From JALOAP01 sp964632355 (GTDB taxonomy: Bacteria; Chloroflexota; Dehalococcoidia; Tepidiformales; Tepidiformaceae): a DNA stretch of 55,120 nucleotides. Below are positions 32,974 through 40,946 of the stretch, one piece after another (the stretch's first letter is position 1; every line of letters starts with the position of its first letter). The translations under genes were made by a program, and so were the position numbers. The DNA is taken from assembly GCA_964632355.1 (NCBI GenBank), contig CAZWBW010000003.1, forward strand, positions 1-55,120, given 5' to 3'. A model generated the notes under the pieces. That model worked only from the letters and a program-made list of their open reading frames with translations. It did no database searches and was not told the origin of the DNA.

Positions 32974-33822
32974 ATGACTGAACCATCGCCATCGCCTGTC
33001 CGGCCGCCGGATCTACCGCCCGAGGAGTACCCGTCGGGGCTTGGGTCGAAGATCGTCCGCGGCATCCTCCTGGTGCTCGGCGGCATCCTGCTGATCCCGC
33101 TGCTGCCGTTCTCGGTGCGAATCGTCAGCGAGTACGAGCGGGGCGTCATCTTCCGGCTCGGACGGCTGATCGGCGCGAAGGGGCCGGGGCTCTTCATCCT
33201 CATCCCGATCGTCGACCGGATGGTGAAGGTAGACCTGCGGACGATCACGCTCGACGTGCCTTCGCAGGAGGCGATCACCCGCGACAACGTCACGGTGAAA
33301 GTGAACGCGGTCGTTTACTTCCGAGTGGTGGAGCCGACGCTGGCAGTGGTTCGCATCATGGATTACGTGCGGGCGACGTCGCAGATTTCGCAGACGACGC
33401 TGCGGTCGGTGCTCGGCCAGTCGGACCTCGACGAGCTGCTCGGCCAGCGGGAGCAGATCAACCAGCGGCTGCAGCAAATCATCGACGAGCAGACCGAACC
33501 GTGGGGCGTGAAGGTCACCGCGGTGGAAGTGAAGGACGTCGAGCTCCCGTCGACGATGCAGCGGGCTATGGCGCGGCAGGCAGAGGCCGAGCGAGACCGC
33601 CGGGCGAAGGTCATCGCAGCGGACGGCGAATACCAGGCGAGCGAACGCCTGCGAGAGGCGGCGCAGGTGATGGCCTCCGAGCCGATCACCGTGCAGCTTC
33701 GCTTCCTGCAGACACTGAGCGAGGTGGCGGCGGAAAACAACAGCACGATTGTCTTCCCGGTGCCCGTCGACCTGATCGAGATGTTCATGCGCGACGGGGA
33801 TGAGTCCGACGGCCGAGGCTGA
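32974..33822 (+). CDS. Stomatin/prohibitin-like SPFH protein (slipin), 282 aa
   Basis: A proline-rich N-terminus, one hydrophobic segment (about 29-50) and an SPFH domain from YERGVIFRLGRL (54-65) through LDVPSQEAITRDNV to VKVTAVEVKDVELP are seen. A coiled-coil region rich in A/E/R (about 195-240) and a hydrophobic C-terminal end (TIVFPVPVDLIEMF) complete the slipin pattern. It forms oligomeric scaffolds on the membrane and its C-terminus is the family's NfeD protease target. It follows the NfeD gene by 6 nt. Confidence 0.95.
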   Translation: MTEPSPSPVRPPDLPPEEYPSGLGSKIVRGILLVLGGILLIPLLPFSVRIVSEYERGVIFRLGRLIGAKGPGLFILIPIVDRMVKVDLRTITLDVPSQEAITRDNVTVKVNAVVYFRVVEPTLAVVRIMDYVRATSQISQTTLRSVLGQSDLDELLGQREQINQRLQQIIDEQTEPWGVKVTAVEVKDVELPSTMQRAMARQAEAERDRRAKVIAADGEYQASERLREAAQVMASEPITVQLRFLQTLSEVAAENNSTIVFPVPVDLIEMFMRDGDESDGRG

Positions 33823-33889
33823 GGAGGCCCGGTTGCGGCGCTGGTGACAAACATCATCGCGTGCGGGCGGCACGCTGGTGAGGCTGTGA

Positions 33890-33919
33890 TTGACGAACCC
33901 GAATCCCGGGTCGCATAGA
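33890..33919 (+). promoter_or_regulatory. Weak promoter candidate for the hemerythrin gene
   Basis: TTGACG (33890-33895) is followed after 18 nt by CATAGA (33914-33919). The -35 matches 5 of 6, the -10 only 3 of 6. The UTR would be about 55 nt and carries a clean GGAGGA ribosome site. Confidence 0.35.
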
Positions 33920-33980
33920 GACAACACGACGGCGTCTCCGGCGGCCGGGGCATCCGAACGGGTTCGAAGGAGGACTCATC

Positions 33981-34454
33981 ATGCCGAGCGTTATGCAGCC
34001 TCTTCGCGACGAGCACGCCGAACTGCTCCCGCACATCCACGCCATGCGGACTGCCGCGGAGGAAGTGCTTCGCGGGAACGAGGGCGCGCGGGCGCAGGCT
34101 GAGGCGGCGCTGGCGTTCCTGGACAGCCACCTGCACCCGCACGCGACCGCCGAGGAAAAGGTCTTGTACCCCAAGGTCGCGAGGCTGCTTGGTTCGCCCG
34201 AGGCGACGAAGACGATGAGCCGCGACCACGTGGAGGTGGCGGCACTGCGGGAAGAACTCCGCAGTCTCCTCGCGCACAACGGGGCGCCGCAGGACATCGC
34301 TCGCGTCCTGTTCGGGCTGTACACGCTCGTGAACGTGCACTTCGCGAAGGAGGAGGAGGTCTACGTGCCCATCCTCGAGCGGGGGCTCACGGCGGAAGAG
34401 GCGAAGGCGATGTACGAGCGGATGGAGGCTGCCGCCGGCGAAGCGCGCGCCTAG
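33981..34454 (+). CDS. Hemerythrin HHE domain protein, 157 aa
   Basis: A four-helix non-heme di-iron protein. The iron-ligand pattern is visible: RDEHAELLPHI (H12, H18), HLHPHATAEEKVLYP with H and E ligands (about 51-64), SRDHVEV (H about 82) and VNVHFAKEEEVYVP (about 115-128). Bacterial proteins of this class bind O2, NO or iron in the cytosol. GGAGGA lies 7 nt before ATG 33981. The stop overlaps the birA stop tail-to-tail. Confidence 0.88.
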   Translation: MPSVMQPLRDEHAELLPHIHAMRTAAEEVLRGNEGARAQAEAALAFLDSHLHPHATAEEKVLYPKVARLLGSPEATKTMSRDHVEVAALREELRSLLAHNGAPQDIARVLFGLYTLVNVHFAKEEEVYVPILERGLTAEEAKAMYERMEAAAGEARA

Positions 34455-35248
34455 CCCTTCTGCGTACGAACGGTGACGTCGGCGGCAGTGACCGTTTCGA
34501 GGACGCCATCGCGGCGCACCAGCAGGCTGCCGTCGGCGCCGATGTCCTCGGCGATACCGTCGAAGGACGGGCCGGTATCGAGGGTGACGGTCACGTGCCG
34601 CCCCACGATCATCGAGAGCGAGCGGTAGCGGCGGACGACCTCGGACTCGGGTGTCTCGAGCAGCAGGAGTTCGAGGCCGTTGCAGATACGAGCGAGCAGT
34701 TCCTCGCGCTTCACTGCCTGGCCCAGCTCCCGGTAGATGCTGGTGGCGATGTCCACGAGCTCGGGATTCACCGTCGGGTCGCCGTTGACGTTAATACCGA
34801 TGCCGGGGAAGGCGACCATGCCCTCCGGGGTGGACTCGGCGTCGATGAGCATGCCGCAGACTTTGCGTTCGCCGATCCAGATGTCGTTGGGCCACTTGAT
34901 TCGCGCATCCACGCCCTCGTCGCGGATCGCTTCGCAGACGGCCACCGGGGCGGCGACCGGGAGCACCCGCTGAAGTTCGGCGGGCAGGCGCAGCACCATG
35001 GTGAAGTAGAGGTTTTCGCCGGGCGGGCTGAAGAATGAGCGGCCCTTTCGCCCACGTCCCGCGGTCTGTTCTTCGGCGAGCACGAGGGTGCCGTGGGCCG
35101 CGCCTTCGCTGACTTCGCGTCGGGCGAGGACCATGGTGGTATCGACGCGCGGGCGGTAGGTGAGGAACCGGCCGATGAGGCGGGTTCGAAGGGCGGCCTG
35201 GAAGCGGTCGGGGCGAAAAGCGGTGTCGAAACTCATCTGCGGGCTCAC
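34451..35248 (-). CDS. birA: Biotin-[acetyl-CoA-carboxylase] ligase, monofunctional
   Basis: Activates biotin with ATP and transfers it to the carrier lysine of biotin-dependent carboxylases. Catalytic-domain motifs are complete: GRGRKGR (64-70) biotinyl-AMP loop, SFFSPPGENLYFT, KWPNDIW (118-124) with the active lysine, VCGML and GIGINVN. A C-terminal SH3-like domain covers about 215-265. There is no N-terminal winged helix, so it should not act as a repressor of biotin genes. GTG 35248 or ATG 35236 could be the start; neither has a ribosome site, but GATATC lies 8 nt before the GTG, so leaderless initiation is possible. Confidence 0.93.
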   Translation of the reverse strand: MSPQMSFDTAFRPDRFQAALRTRLIGRFLTYRPRVDTTMVLARREVSEGAAHGTLVLAEEQTAGRGRKGRSFFSPPGENLYFTMVLRLPAELQRVLPVAAPVAVCEAIRDEGVDARIKWPNDIWIGERKVCGMLIDAESTPEGMVAFPGIGINVNGDPTVNPELVDIATSIYRELGQAVKREELLARICNGLELLLLETPESEVVRRYRSLSMIVGRHVTVTLDTGPSFDGIAEDIGADGSLLVRRDGVLETVTAADVTVRTQKG

Positions 35249-35302
35249 GCAGGCACGATATCACCGCGCAGCGTTGCGACGAATGACCGGCAGGGGTTCG
35301 GG

Positions 35303-35333
35303 ACAAAAAGAAGGGGCCGCGCAAAGCGGCCCC
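35303..35333 (-). terminator. Rho-independent terminator of the 19-codon gene, upstream of birA
   Basis: A perfect 8-bp stem (GGGGCCGC with GCGGCCCC, 35313-35320 and 35326-35333) with a 5-nt loop is followed on the minus strand by TTCTTTTTGT. It lies 31 nt after the small ORF's stop and about 55 nt before birA. Confidence 0.9.
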
Positions 35334-35363
35334 ACGAGTGACTTCGTAGCTAAGGCCTGAGCC

Positions 35364-35423
35364 TTAAGCGGAGGTCACCTCCTGCGCAAAGCTCCGACCG
35401 GAACTACGACTACTGTGGTCCAT
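35364..35423 (-). CDS. Tiny ORF with ideal Shine-Dalgarno, 19 aa, Ser-rich
   Basis: ATG 35423 opens 19 codons reading MDHSSRSSGRSFAQEVTSA and ends at TAA 35364-35366. A full-length anti-16S match, AAAGGAGGTGAT, ends 4 nt before the ATG, giving 8 nt from GGAGG to the start. A near-consensus promoter lies upstream, and a terminator lies just downstream, so the unit is a roughly 140-nt transcript. Codons 15-18 contain a GGAGGTGACCTCC palindrome whose ACCTCC could pair with the ribosome site, and a second hairpin (35351-35366) overlaps the stop. It could be a leader-peptide attenuator for birA, a free microprotein or a regulatory RNA. No family recognised. Confidence 0.6.
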   Translation of the reverse strand: MDHSSRSSGRSFAQEVTSA

Positions 35424-35427
35424 GCGC

Positions 35428-35439
35428 ATCACCTCCTTT
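35428..35439 (-). promoter_or_regulatory. Ideal extended Shine-Dalgarno of the tiny ORF
   Basis: On the minus strand AAAGGAGGTGAT is a 12-nt match to the canonical 16S rRNA 3' end complement, stronger than any other ribosome site I checked in the window. It also contains an in-frame ATG (35427-35429) two codons before the preferred start, but that ATG is too close to GGAGG. Confidence 0.8.
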
Positions 35440-35449
35440 ACTGCCCCCG

Positions 35450-35478
35450 ACACTACCGACCGGGGGTAGGCCCGTCAA
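35450..35478 (-). promoter_or_regulatory. Promoter of the tiny ORF / birA leader
   Basis: TTGACG (35473-35478) and TAGTGT (35450-35455, TANNNT type) are separated by exactly 17 nt on the minus strand. Predicted start is near 35443, only about 20 nt before the start codon. It lies just downstream of the glycosyltransferase stop at 35517. Confidence 0.65.
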
Positions 35479-35516
35479 GAGGCTGTGATGTGGATTTGGT
35501 AAGGGGCCTTAGCGAT

Positions 35517-36443
35517 TCACTGTCTCGCAACGGCACCGGTACGCCAGCGCATACCACTTCCCTCGCCAATTTGACCGCGGGCGGCATCGGCGAGGCCGAG
35601 GGCGGTGGCGTGAACGAGGTCGAACCGGCCGCGGGCCGCCCAGAGTGCTGCTCGTGCGGCCCGGGTGGCGAGGAAGTAGGCGAGGAACACCCCGAAGCGG
35701 ACTCGCGAGCGGGTGTGTTTACGAACCAGGTACGGCCGATTGCGGGTGAGGTAGTAGCAGCCGAACGGGGAGAGTTGGCCGCCGAGCGTGGCGCCTTTGC
35801 GGTGAAACACCACCGATCGTGGTTCGACGAGAAGCCGGCCGCCGGCCTCGCGGGCGCGGCGGCAGAAGTCAGTGTCGTCGTAGTAGACGAAGAAGTTGTC
35901 GTCGAGGAAGCCGGTTCGCCGCAGGAGCGGCACGGGCACGAGGAGGCAGGAGAGGTTCGCGGTTTCGACCGGGTGGGGGCGGCGTTCCCCCGGGCATTCG
36001 CGGCGGCCGAGCGTACGGCGCCGCCACGTTCCGCGGGTCCAATCGAACGCGCCGACGGCATCGTCCAGGTGGCCCGGCTGGCCCGCGAGATAGGTGCGCG
36101 GCGCGACCATGGTTCGGTCGTCGGCGAGCGCGACGAGGGGCTCGAGGAAGCCGGGGGTGACTTCGGTATCGTCGTTCAGGAAGAGGACGTAGCGGGCGTC
36201 CGACGCAAGGATCTGTTCGAGCGCGCGGTTGCACGCCCCGGTGAACCCGAGGTTGCGTTCGTTCCGCAGGACGCGAGCGCCGGGAAGGGCGCCGGGCACG
36301 AGCTCCGGCGTGCCGTCGTTGGAGGCATTGTCGACGATCCATACGTCGAAGTCCGGGTAGGTGACCCGCTTGAGGGCATCGAGATAAGCGGGCAGGTGGG
36401 CTGCCGCGTTGGTGGTCACCGTGAGGACGGCGACACGGGGCAT
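35517..36443 (-). CDS. GT2-family glycosyltransferase (rhamnosyltransferase-like), 308 aa
   Basis: GT-A fold with VAVLTVTTN at the start, IVDNASNDGT (36-45), NLGFTGACNRA (64-74) and the metal-binding LFLNDDTEV (D91-D92). GFLDDNFFVYYDDTDFCRRA (about 187-206) is the acceptor-site ED-like motif of the wbbL/rhamnosyl group. It transfers a sugar to a membrane-linked glycan at the cytosolic face. It sits 20 nt after the ABC ATPase, in a polysaccharide export cluster. Substrate unknown. Confidence 0.88.
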   Translation of the reverse strand: MPRVAVLTVTTNAAAHLPAYLDALKRVTYPDFDVWIVDNASNDGTPELVPGALPGARVLRNERNLGFTGACNRALEQILASDARYVLFLNDDTEVTPGFLEPLVALADDRTMVAPRTYLAGQPGHLDDAVGAFDWTRGTWRRRTLGRRECPGERRPHPVETANLSCLLVPVPLLRRTGFLDDNFFVYYDDTDFCRRAREAGGRLLVEPRSVVFHRKGATLGGQLSPFGCYYLTRNRPYLVRKHTRSRVRFGVFLAYFLATRAARAALWAARGRFDLVHATALGLADAARGQIGEGSGMRWRTGAVARQ

Positions 36444-36463
36444 GGCGAGGGGTACGTCGGCGC

Positions 36464-37393
36464 TCAGTCGTCGTCCTCCTCGGGGGGCGGGGTCCAGGTG
36501 CCTTCAGCCATGCGGCGCTCGAGTTCGCGGTCGAACGCGGCGCGGGCTTCGGGGTCGGACGCGATGCGGGCTTCGATAGCCTCGTCGATAGAGCGGCGGA
36601 TCTCCGGGGAGGTTTCGGCGAGCCGGTCGAGGTGCCGGCGAACGATGTCCCGCGGGGTTCCGATAGCGATCATGCGGCCTCGCTCCATCAGCGCGGTGCG
36701 AGTGGAGAAGCGCTCAACGGCGGCGAGGTCGTGCGAAACCATGACGATGGTCACGCCGCGGGCCTGCAGGCTCGAGATGTGGTCATAGCACTTCTCCTGG
36801 AAGCGGGCGTCCCCGACGGCGAGTACTTCGTCGACGAGCAGAATTTCGGGGTCGAGGAAGGCGGCGATGGCGAACCCGAGGCGCACCTGCATCCCGGACG
36901 AGTAGGTCCGCATCGGCTGGTCGATGAATTCCTGGAGGCCGGCGAACCGGACGATGTCGGGCAGGAGCGATTCGATCTCGCGGCGGGTGAGGCCAGCGAG
37001 CAGGCCGTTGATGATGGCGTTCTCGCGGCCGCTGACTTCGGGATGGAACCCCGAGCCCAGTTCGAGAAGGCTGGAAATGCGGCCATTCGCCCGGACCGTG
37101 CCGCTCGTCGGGCGTGAAAGGCCCGCGAGCAAGCGGAGCAAGGTGCTCTTCCCGCTGCCGTTCGCGCCAACGATGCTGAAAAACTCGCCCGGCGCGACGG
37201 TGAAGGAAACGTCGCGGACGGCCCAGTGGCTGCCGCGAGCAGCCCGGTGAAGCAGGCGCGTGGGGTGCAGGATCGCGGTCTTCAGGTGAAGCGTCTCTCG
37301 GGCCATGGCGTACCGCTTCGAGACGCGGTCGACGACGAGGGCGGGGAGGCCATCGGACCGTGGGGCAGCGGACAGTCCGATTGTTTCTGTCAT
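36464..37393 (-). CDS. Polysaccharide ABC exporter, ATP-binding subunit (Wzt/TagH-type), 309 aa
   Basis: Walker A GANGSGKST (76-84), signature YSSGMQVRLGFA near 168, Walker B ILLVDEVLAVGD and switch SHD. The long insertion before Walker A (RETLHLKTAILHP) and LELGSGFHPEVSGREN are characteristic of the O-antigen/teichoic-acid exporter subfamily. The C-terminal extension (about 245-309) is charged and shorter than a Wzt carbohydrate-binding domain. ATG 37393 lies 2 nt after the permease stop. It energises export of a lipid-linked glycan. Confidence 0.92.
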   Translation of the reverse strand: MTETIGLSAAPRSDGLPALVVDRVSKRYAMARETLHLKTAILHPTRLLHRAARGSHWAVRDVSFTVAPGEFFSIVGANGSGKSTLLRLLAGLSRPTSGTVRANGRISSLLELGSGFHPEVSGRENAIINGLLAGLTRREIESLLPDIVRFAGLQEFIDQPMRTYSSGMQVRLGFAIAAFLDPEILLVDEVLAVGDARFQEKCYDHISSLQARGVTIVMVSHDLAAVERFSTRTALMERGRMIAIGTPRDIVRRHLDRLAETSPEIRRSIDEAIEARIASDPEARAAFDRELERRMAEGTWTPPPEEDDD

Positions 37394-37395
37394 GG

Positions 37396-38196
37396 CTACA
37401 CCAGGTCGGCGAAGCGTTCCTCGAGAGAGCGGAACGCGATCCACCCGATGCCGGCGGCGGCGAGCGAAAGGGCCATCGCGGCGAGGAACTGCTCGCCGGG
37501 GAGTTCGCCCTGCAGGAGGACGCGCCGCCAGCCCTCCGCGATGGGCGCGAGCGGATTCACCCAGACGATCCAGCGGTAGCTCTCGGGGATGCGGTCGATG
37601 TTGTAGAGGATGGGGGTGGCGTAGAAGAGCAGGCCGAGCAGGACTTCGGTGATGTGTTCGACGTCGCGAAGGATGACGGTGACGCTGCCGACGAAGAGGC
37701 CGAGCCCGGCGATGAGCAGGAGTTGGACGGCAAAGAGTAGCGGCACACCAACAAGCCAGGCAGGTTCGGGCCGATACCCGTAGATAAGCAGAAAGAGCAG
37801 CAGGATCGGCAGGGAAAGCAGGAACTGCAGCGTATGGGCAAGGATGACGCTGAGGGGGAGGATGGCGCGAGGGAAGCGGATCTTCTTCAGGAGGCCGCCG
37901 TTCCCCACGAAGCTGGTGCTGGCGGCCTGTACGCCGCCCTGGAACCAGAACCACGGGAACAACCCGCAGAGCAGGAAGACCGGGTAGTCGCTGATGCCTG
38001 CGGCGAGCACCGTTCCGAGTGCGAACGAGAGGATGCCGCCGAGCGCGAGTGGACGTGCGAGCGTCCAGAGCCAGCCGAACACGCTCCCCTGGTAGCGAAG
38101 CCGGAGGTCGCGGGATGTCAGCGCGGCGAGGAGTTCGAGCGTGTTGCGCCAGCTCCGGTCGCGCCGCACCTGGACATAGGCAGCAGCGGCTGTCAC
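37396..38196 (-). CDS. Polysaccharide ABC exporter, ABC-2-type permease (Wzm/TagG-type), 266 aa
   Basis: An N-terminal amphipathic segment LLAALTSRDLRLRYQGSVFG and six transmembrane helices, with FPWFWFQGGVQ, GLLKKIRFPRAILP and VNPLAPI, match O-antigen/teichoic-acid exporter permeases. The start is GTG 38196 with a GGGGG stretch upstream; no better in-frame start is seen. Gene order permease, ATPase, glycosyltransferase is typical of surface-glycan loci. Confidence 0.92.
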   Translation of the reverse strand: MTAAAAYVQVRRDRSWRNTLELLAALTSRDLRLRYQGSVFGWLWTLARPLALGGILSFALGTVLAAGISDYPVFLLCGLFPWFWFQGGVQAASTSFVGNGGLLKKIRFPRAILPLSVILAHTLQFLLSLPILLLFLLIYGYRPEPAWLVGVPLLFAVQLLLIAGLGLFVGSVTVILRDVEHITEVLLGLLFYATPILYNIDRIPESYRWIVWVNPLAPIAEGWRRVLLQGELPGEQFLAAMALSLAAAGIGWIAFRSLEERFADLV

Positions 38197-38229
38197 GTGC
38201 GGCAGGTTACCCCCGATTGGGGTCGCTTG

Positions 38230-39918
38230 TCAGTCGACGATCGTGAGGGCCGGGCGGAGGAGACCGTCGTCGAGCACCAGGTCGAGCCGGAGCGTGCGGT
38301 AGCCGCCGTCGTCGAACAAGACCATGACACGGCCGGGTTGGTAGCGGACGATGCTGCCCTCGCCGAAGTCGGGATGGACGACGCGGCTCTGCAGCGGGAA
38401 GGGCTGCTCACCCCGGTCGTGCGCCTGGGGAGAGCCTGAGTCGCAGTTGTCACAGTTGCCGCACGGGCCCTGGAACGCTTCGCCGAAATACGAGAGGAGG
38501 TACTCACGGCGGCAGTCCCGCGTCTCGGCATAGCCGCGAATCATCTCTACGCGCGTGCGTTCGAACGTGGCACGGCGGTCGTTCGCTTCTTCGGCTGCTT
38601 CGACGAGCTGTTGGCGGTTGCCGCGGGAGACAAGCCGGACGGCGCCATCCGGTGCCGTTTCGATGGCGGCAGCGTCGGTGAGGTGATCGAGCACGGCGCG
38701 GAGGTGGCCATTCGAAACCTCCGTTCGGCTTGCGATCTCTTCCGCTCGGAGTGGCCGCCGAGCACGTTCGAGCACGCGGAGCACTGCGTCGATCTCGGCG
38801 GCGCGGAGGTCCGGCGTACCGGAGAAGAAGCGGCGGAGCGCAAGGTCCTCGCTTCGATAGAAGAGAACCGCAGCGGCCGGTTCGCCGTCGCGCCCGGCAC
38901 GGCCGACCTCCTGGTAGTAGGCGTCGACCGAATCGGCGATGTCGTAGTGGAAGACGAAACGAACGTCGTGTTTGTCGATGCCCATGCCGAAGGCGGTCGT
39001 GGCGACGATGACGCGGGTTCGGCCGTTCATGAAAGTCGACTGGACGTGGTTGCGCTGACGCTTCGCGAGGCCAGCATGATAGGCAGCTGCCGGGATCCCG
39101 GCTTCGTTCAGCGCGTTTGCGAGCTCTTCGGTGCGCGTGCGAGTGGAGACGTAGACGATGCCCGGCCTGGTGGCTTCTCGGACTCGCTCGACGAATGCGG
39201 CGCGCTTCGTGTCTTCATCGGCGAACGACTCGACGGCGAGATGAATGTTGGGCCGGTCGAAGCCGCGAACGACGAGCGCCGGGTCCTCCATGTGGAGGCG
39301 GTCGACAATCTCGGCGCGGATAGGCGGGGCGGCGGTAGCGGTGAGCGCGAGCACGACGGGGCTGCCGAGCTCTTCGACGACGGCGCCGAGCCGCAGGTAT
39401 TCGGGCCGGAAATCGTGGCCCCAGTCACTGATGCAATGGGCTTCGTCGACAACAAACAGGGACGGTTCGGCGGCCTGCAGGGACTCGAGCACCTCGTCGT
39501 TCGCGAACTGCTCGGGGGCAAGGAAGATGAACTCGAGGTCGCCGGACGCGAGGCGGTTGAGCGCGTCATCGCGTTCAGACTTGCGCATCGTTGAGTTCAG
39601 CGTGGCCGCCGAGGGAAGGTCGGCGTCGACGATGGCGTCGAGCTGGTCGCGCTGGAGTGCGATGAGCGGCGAAACGACGACGGTCGGCCCTTCGAGTTGT
39701 ATCCCGGCGAGCTGGTAGATGGCTGACTTGCCGAGACCAGTGGGGAGCACCGCGAGCGTGTCGCGGCCCTGGAGGACGGCGTCCACCGCTTCGGCCTGGC
39801 CGGGACGCAGGCGTTCGTAGCCGAGCGTCTCGCGGGCAACCTGGCGAAGGCGGAGTTCACGCCGGTGACGGCGTTCAGCCTGGGAACCGGGCACGAACGC
39901 CAGTGTGACTGGCCGCAA
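38230..39918 (-). CDS. recQ: RecQ-family ATP-dependent DNA helicase with Tudor-like C-terminus, 562 aa
   Basis: 3'-5' SF2 DNA helicase used in recombination and fork repair. Motif 0 YERLRPGQAEAV, Walker A PTGLGKS (K64), DEAH (158-161), ALTATA, the RecQ aromatic loop around CISDWGHDFRPEY, and motif VI QEVGRAGRDGE are present. The zinc site is complete: C469, C486, C489, C492. An RQC winged-helix-like region comes before the zinc site, roughly 380-440, which is not the usual order and suggests a short-form RecQ. No HRDC; instead residues 513-562 start VVHPDFGEGSIV, which resembles the Tudor-like C-terminal domain of UvrD/PcrA. The TTG start lacks a clear ribosome site, so the N-terminus may be shorter. 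Confidence 0.9.
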   Translation of the reverse strand: MRPVTLAFVPGSQAERRHRRELRLRQVARETLGYERLRPGQAEAVDAVLQGRDTLAVLPTGLGKSAIYQLAGIQLEGPTVVVSPLIALQRDQLDAIVDADLPSAATLNSTMRKSERDDALNRLASGDLEFIFLAPEQFANDEVLESLQAAEPSLFVVDEAHCISDWGHDFRPEYLRLGAVVEELGSPVVLALTATAAPPIRAEIVDRLHMEDPALVVRGFDRPNIHLAVESFADEDTKRAAFVERVREATRPGIVYVSTRTRTEELANALNEAGIPAAAYHAGLAKRQRNHVQSTFMNGRTRVIVATTAFGMGIDKHDVRFVFHYDIADSVDAYYQEVGRAGRDGEPAAAVLFYRSEDLALRRFFSGTPDLRAAEIDAVLRVLERARRPLRAEEIASRTEVSNGHLRAVLDHLTDAAAIETAPDGAVRLVSRGNRQQLVEAAEEANDRRATFERTRVEMIRGYAETRDCRREYLLSYFGEAFQGPCGNCDNCDSGSPQAHDRGEQPFPLQSRVVHPDFGEGSIVRYQPGRVMVLFDDGGYRTLRLDLVLDDGLLRPALTIVD

Positions 39919-39971
39919 GTTGGCCCGGTGTCAGCAAAGGAAGTCGCGAGCGATCAAAACCCTTGCGACGG

Positions 39972-40943
39972 TCACCACGGCTTCATGAGCCAGCCACTAT
40001 CCGCGAAGCCGGGCTCCGTCGTCGGGCAGAGCAGGTTCGCGGAGCCAGCACGGCGAATGGTGTAGTGCAGGTGCGGCGCTTCGCTATAGCCGGTGTCGGC
40101 GCTGTAGCCGATGACGTCGCCCTTCTGCACGGGCCACCGGGCGATGGCGGTCGCGATGCGGAAATCGCGAAGGGGCGCGAACTCTGCAACAAGGTCGCGT
40201 TCGCGGGAGTAGCCATCGACGAAGGCGCCGTCGGGGACAAGTTGGAGCGTCATGGCGAGGTCGAGGTGTGCGTAATCGGTGCGGAAGGCGTCGTTCACCA
40301 CGGTGACGAACACGCCCTGTCCGCCGCCGGGGCCCGGAAACGCCGAAACGGGCGCGCGACTGCGGTCGGGATTCCCGATGTAGGGCTCGCGGCTCACACC
40401 ATAGACGTCGAATGGGTTCGATGTGGTGTTGACGAGGAGCGTGGCGATCCCGTCCATCGTCGCGATGATTGGCGTGCCGACGGGGATGTACCAGTCGCAC
40501 GCGGGCTGCCCTTCGTACTCGACATGGACGCGCGCGCACCAGCCACAGCGGTTCGCGACGACGGGGTCGTCGGAGGGCTGGTCGTCGCGGGAATATTCGA
40601 GGGCGGTGGGGCCTTCGCCCCAGGCGATCGTCCGGCTCCCGACATCGCCGACGACGATGCCAAGCCTGAAGTTTGGGTCCAGGGGGAAGCCGGTCGGTTC
40701 GAGCCGGTTCGTGGGAGGAGGAATCGTGGGGGTGGGCGTTGGCGACGGCGTCGGCGTGTCGGTAGGAGGAGCCGTCGGGCTGGGTGGCTCGGTAGGCGAA
40801 GGAGTAGGCGTGGGCGTTGGAGTTACCTGGTCGCTGTCGCCGTCGCCGCACCCGGCAATCGCGGCCGCCGCGAGCCCCGTGACGCCGGCGAGAAATCGAC
40901 GGCGGGAGAGCGGCGACCGGTTACCGGGCGTTCCAGGCTGCAC
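39972..40943 (-). CDS. M23-family metallopeptidase, Tat-dependent lipoprotein, 323 aa
   Basis: A twin-arginine signal SRRRFLAG (13-20) merges with a lipobox AIAGC (C32), so the protein is probably folded, Tat-exported and lipid-anchored. A Pro/Thr-repeat linker spans about 40-78. The catalytic domain shows D-x-x-I-P-V-G-T-P-I and the terminal H-L-H-Y motif of LytM/M23 zinc endopeptidases that cut peptidoglycan cross-links. The first His is not in the standard H-x-G-x-D spacing (VHVEYEGQPACDW), so activity may be altered. It is 3 nt after the GerW-like gene. Confidence 0.83.
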   Translation of the reverse strand: MQPGTPGNRSPLSRRRFLAGVTGLAAAAIAGCGDGDSDQVTPTPTPTPSPTEPPSPTAPPTDTPTPSPTPTPTIPPPTNRLEPTGFPLDPNFRLGIVVGDVGSRTIAWGEGPTALEYSRDDQPSDDPVVANRCGWCARVHVEYEGQPACDWYIPVGTPIIATMDGIATLLVNTTSNPFDVYGVSREPYIGNPDRSRAPVSAFPGPGGGQGVFVTVVNDAFRTDYAHLDLAMTLQLVPDGAFVDGYSRERDLVAEFAPLRDFRIATAIARWPVQKGDVIGYSADTGYSEAPHLHYTIRRAGSANLLCPTTEPGFADSGWLMKPW

Positions 40944-40946
40944 CAG

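Noticed and set aside
40728..40830. Repeated GT-rich DNA resembling a microsatellite
   Set aside because: It encodes the Pro/Thr linker of the M23 lipoprotein in frame, so the repeat is explained by protein sequence.
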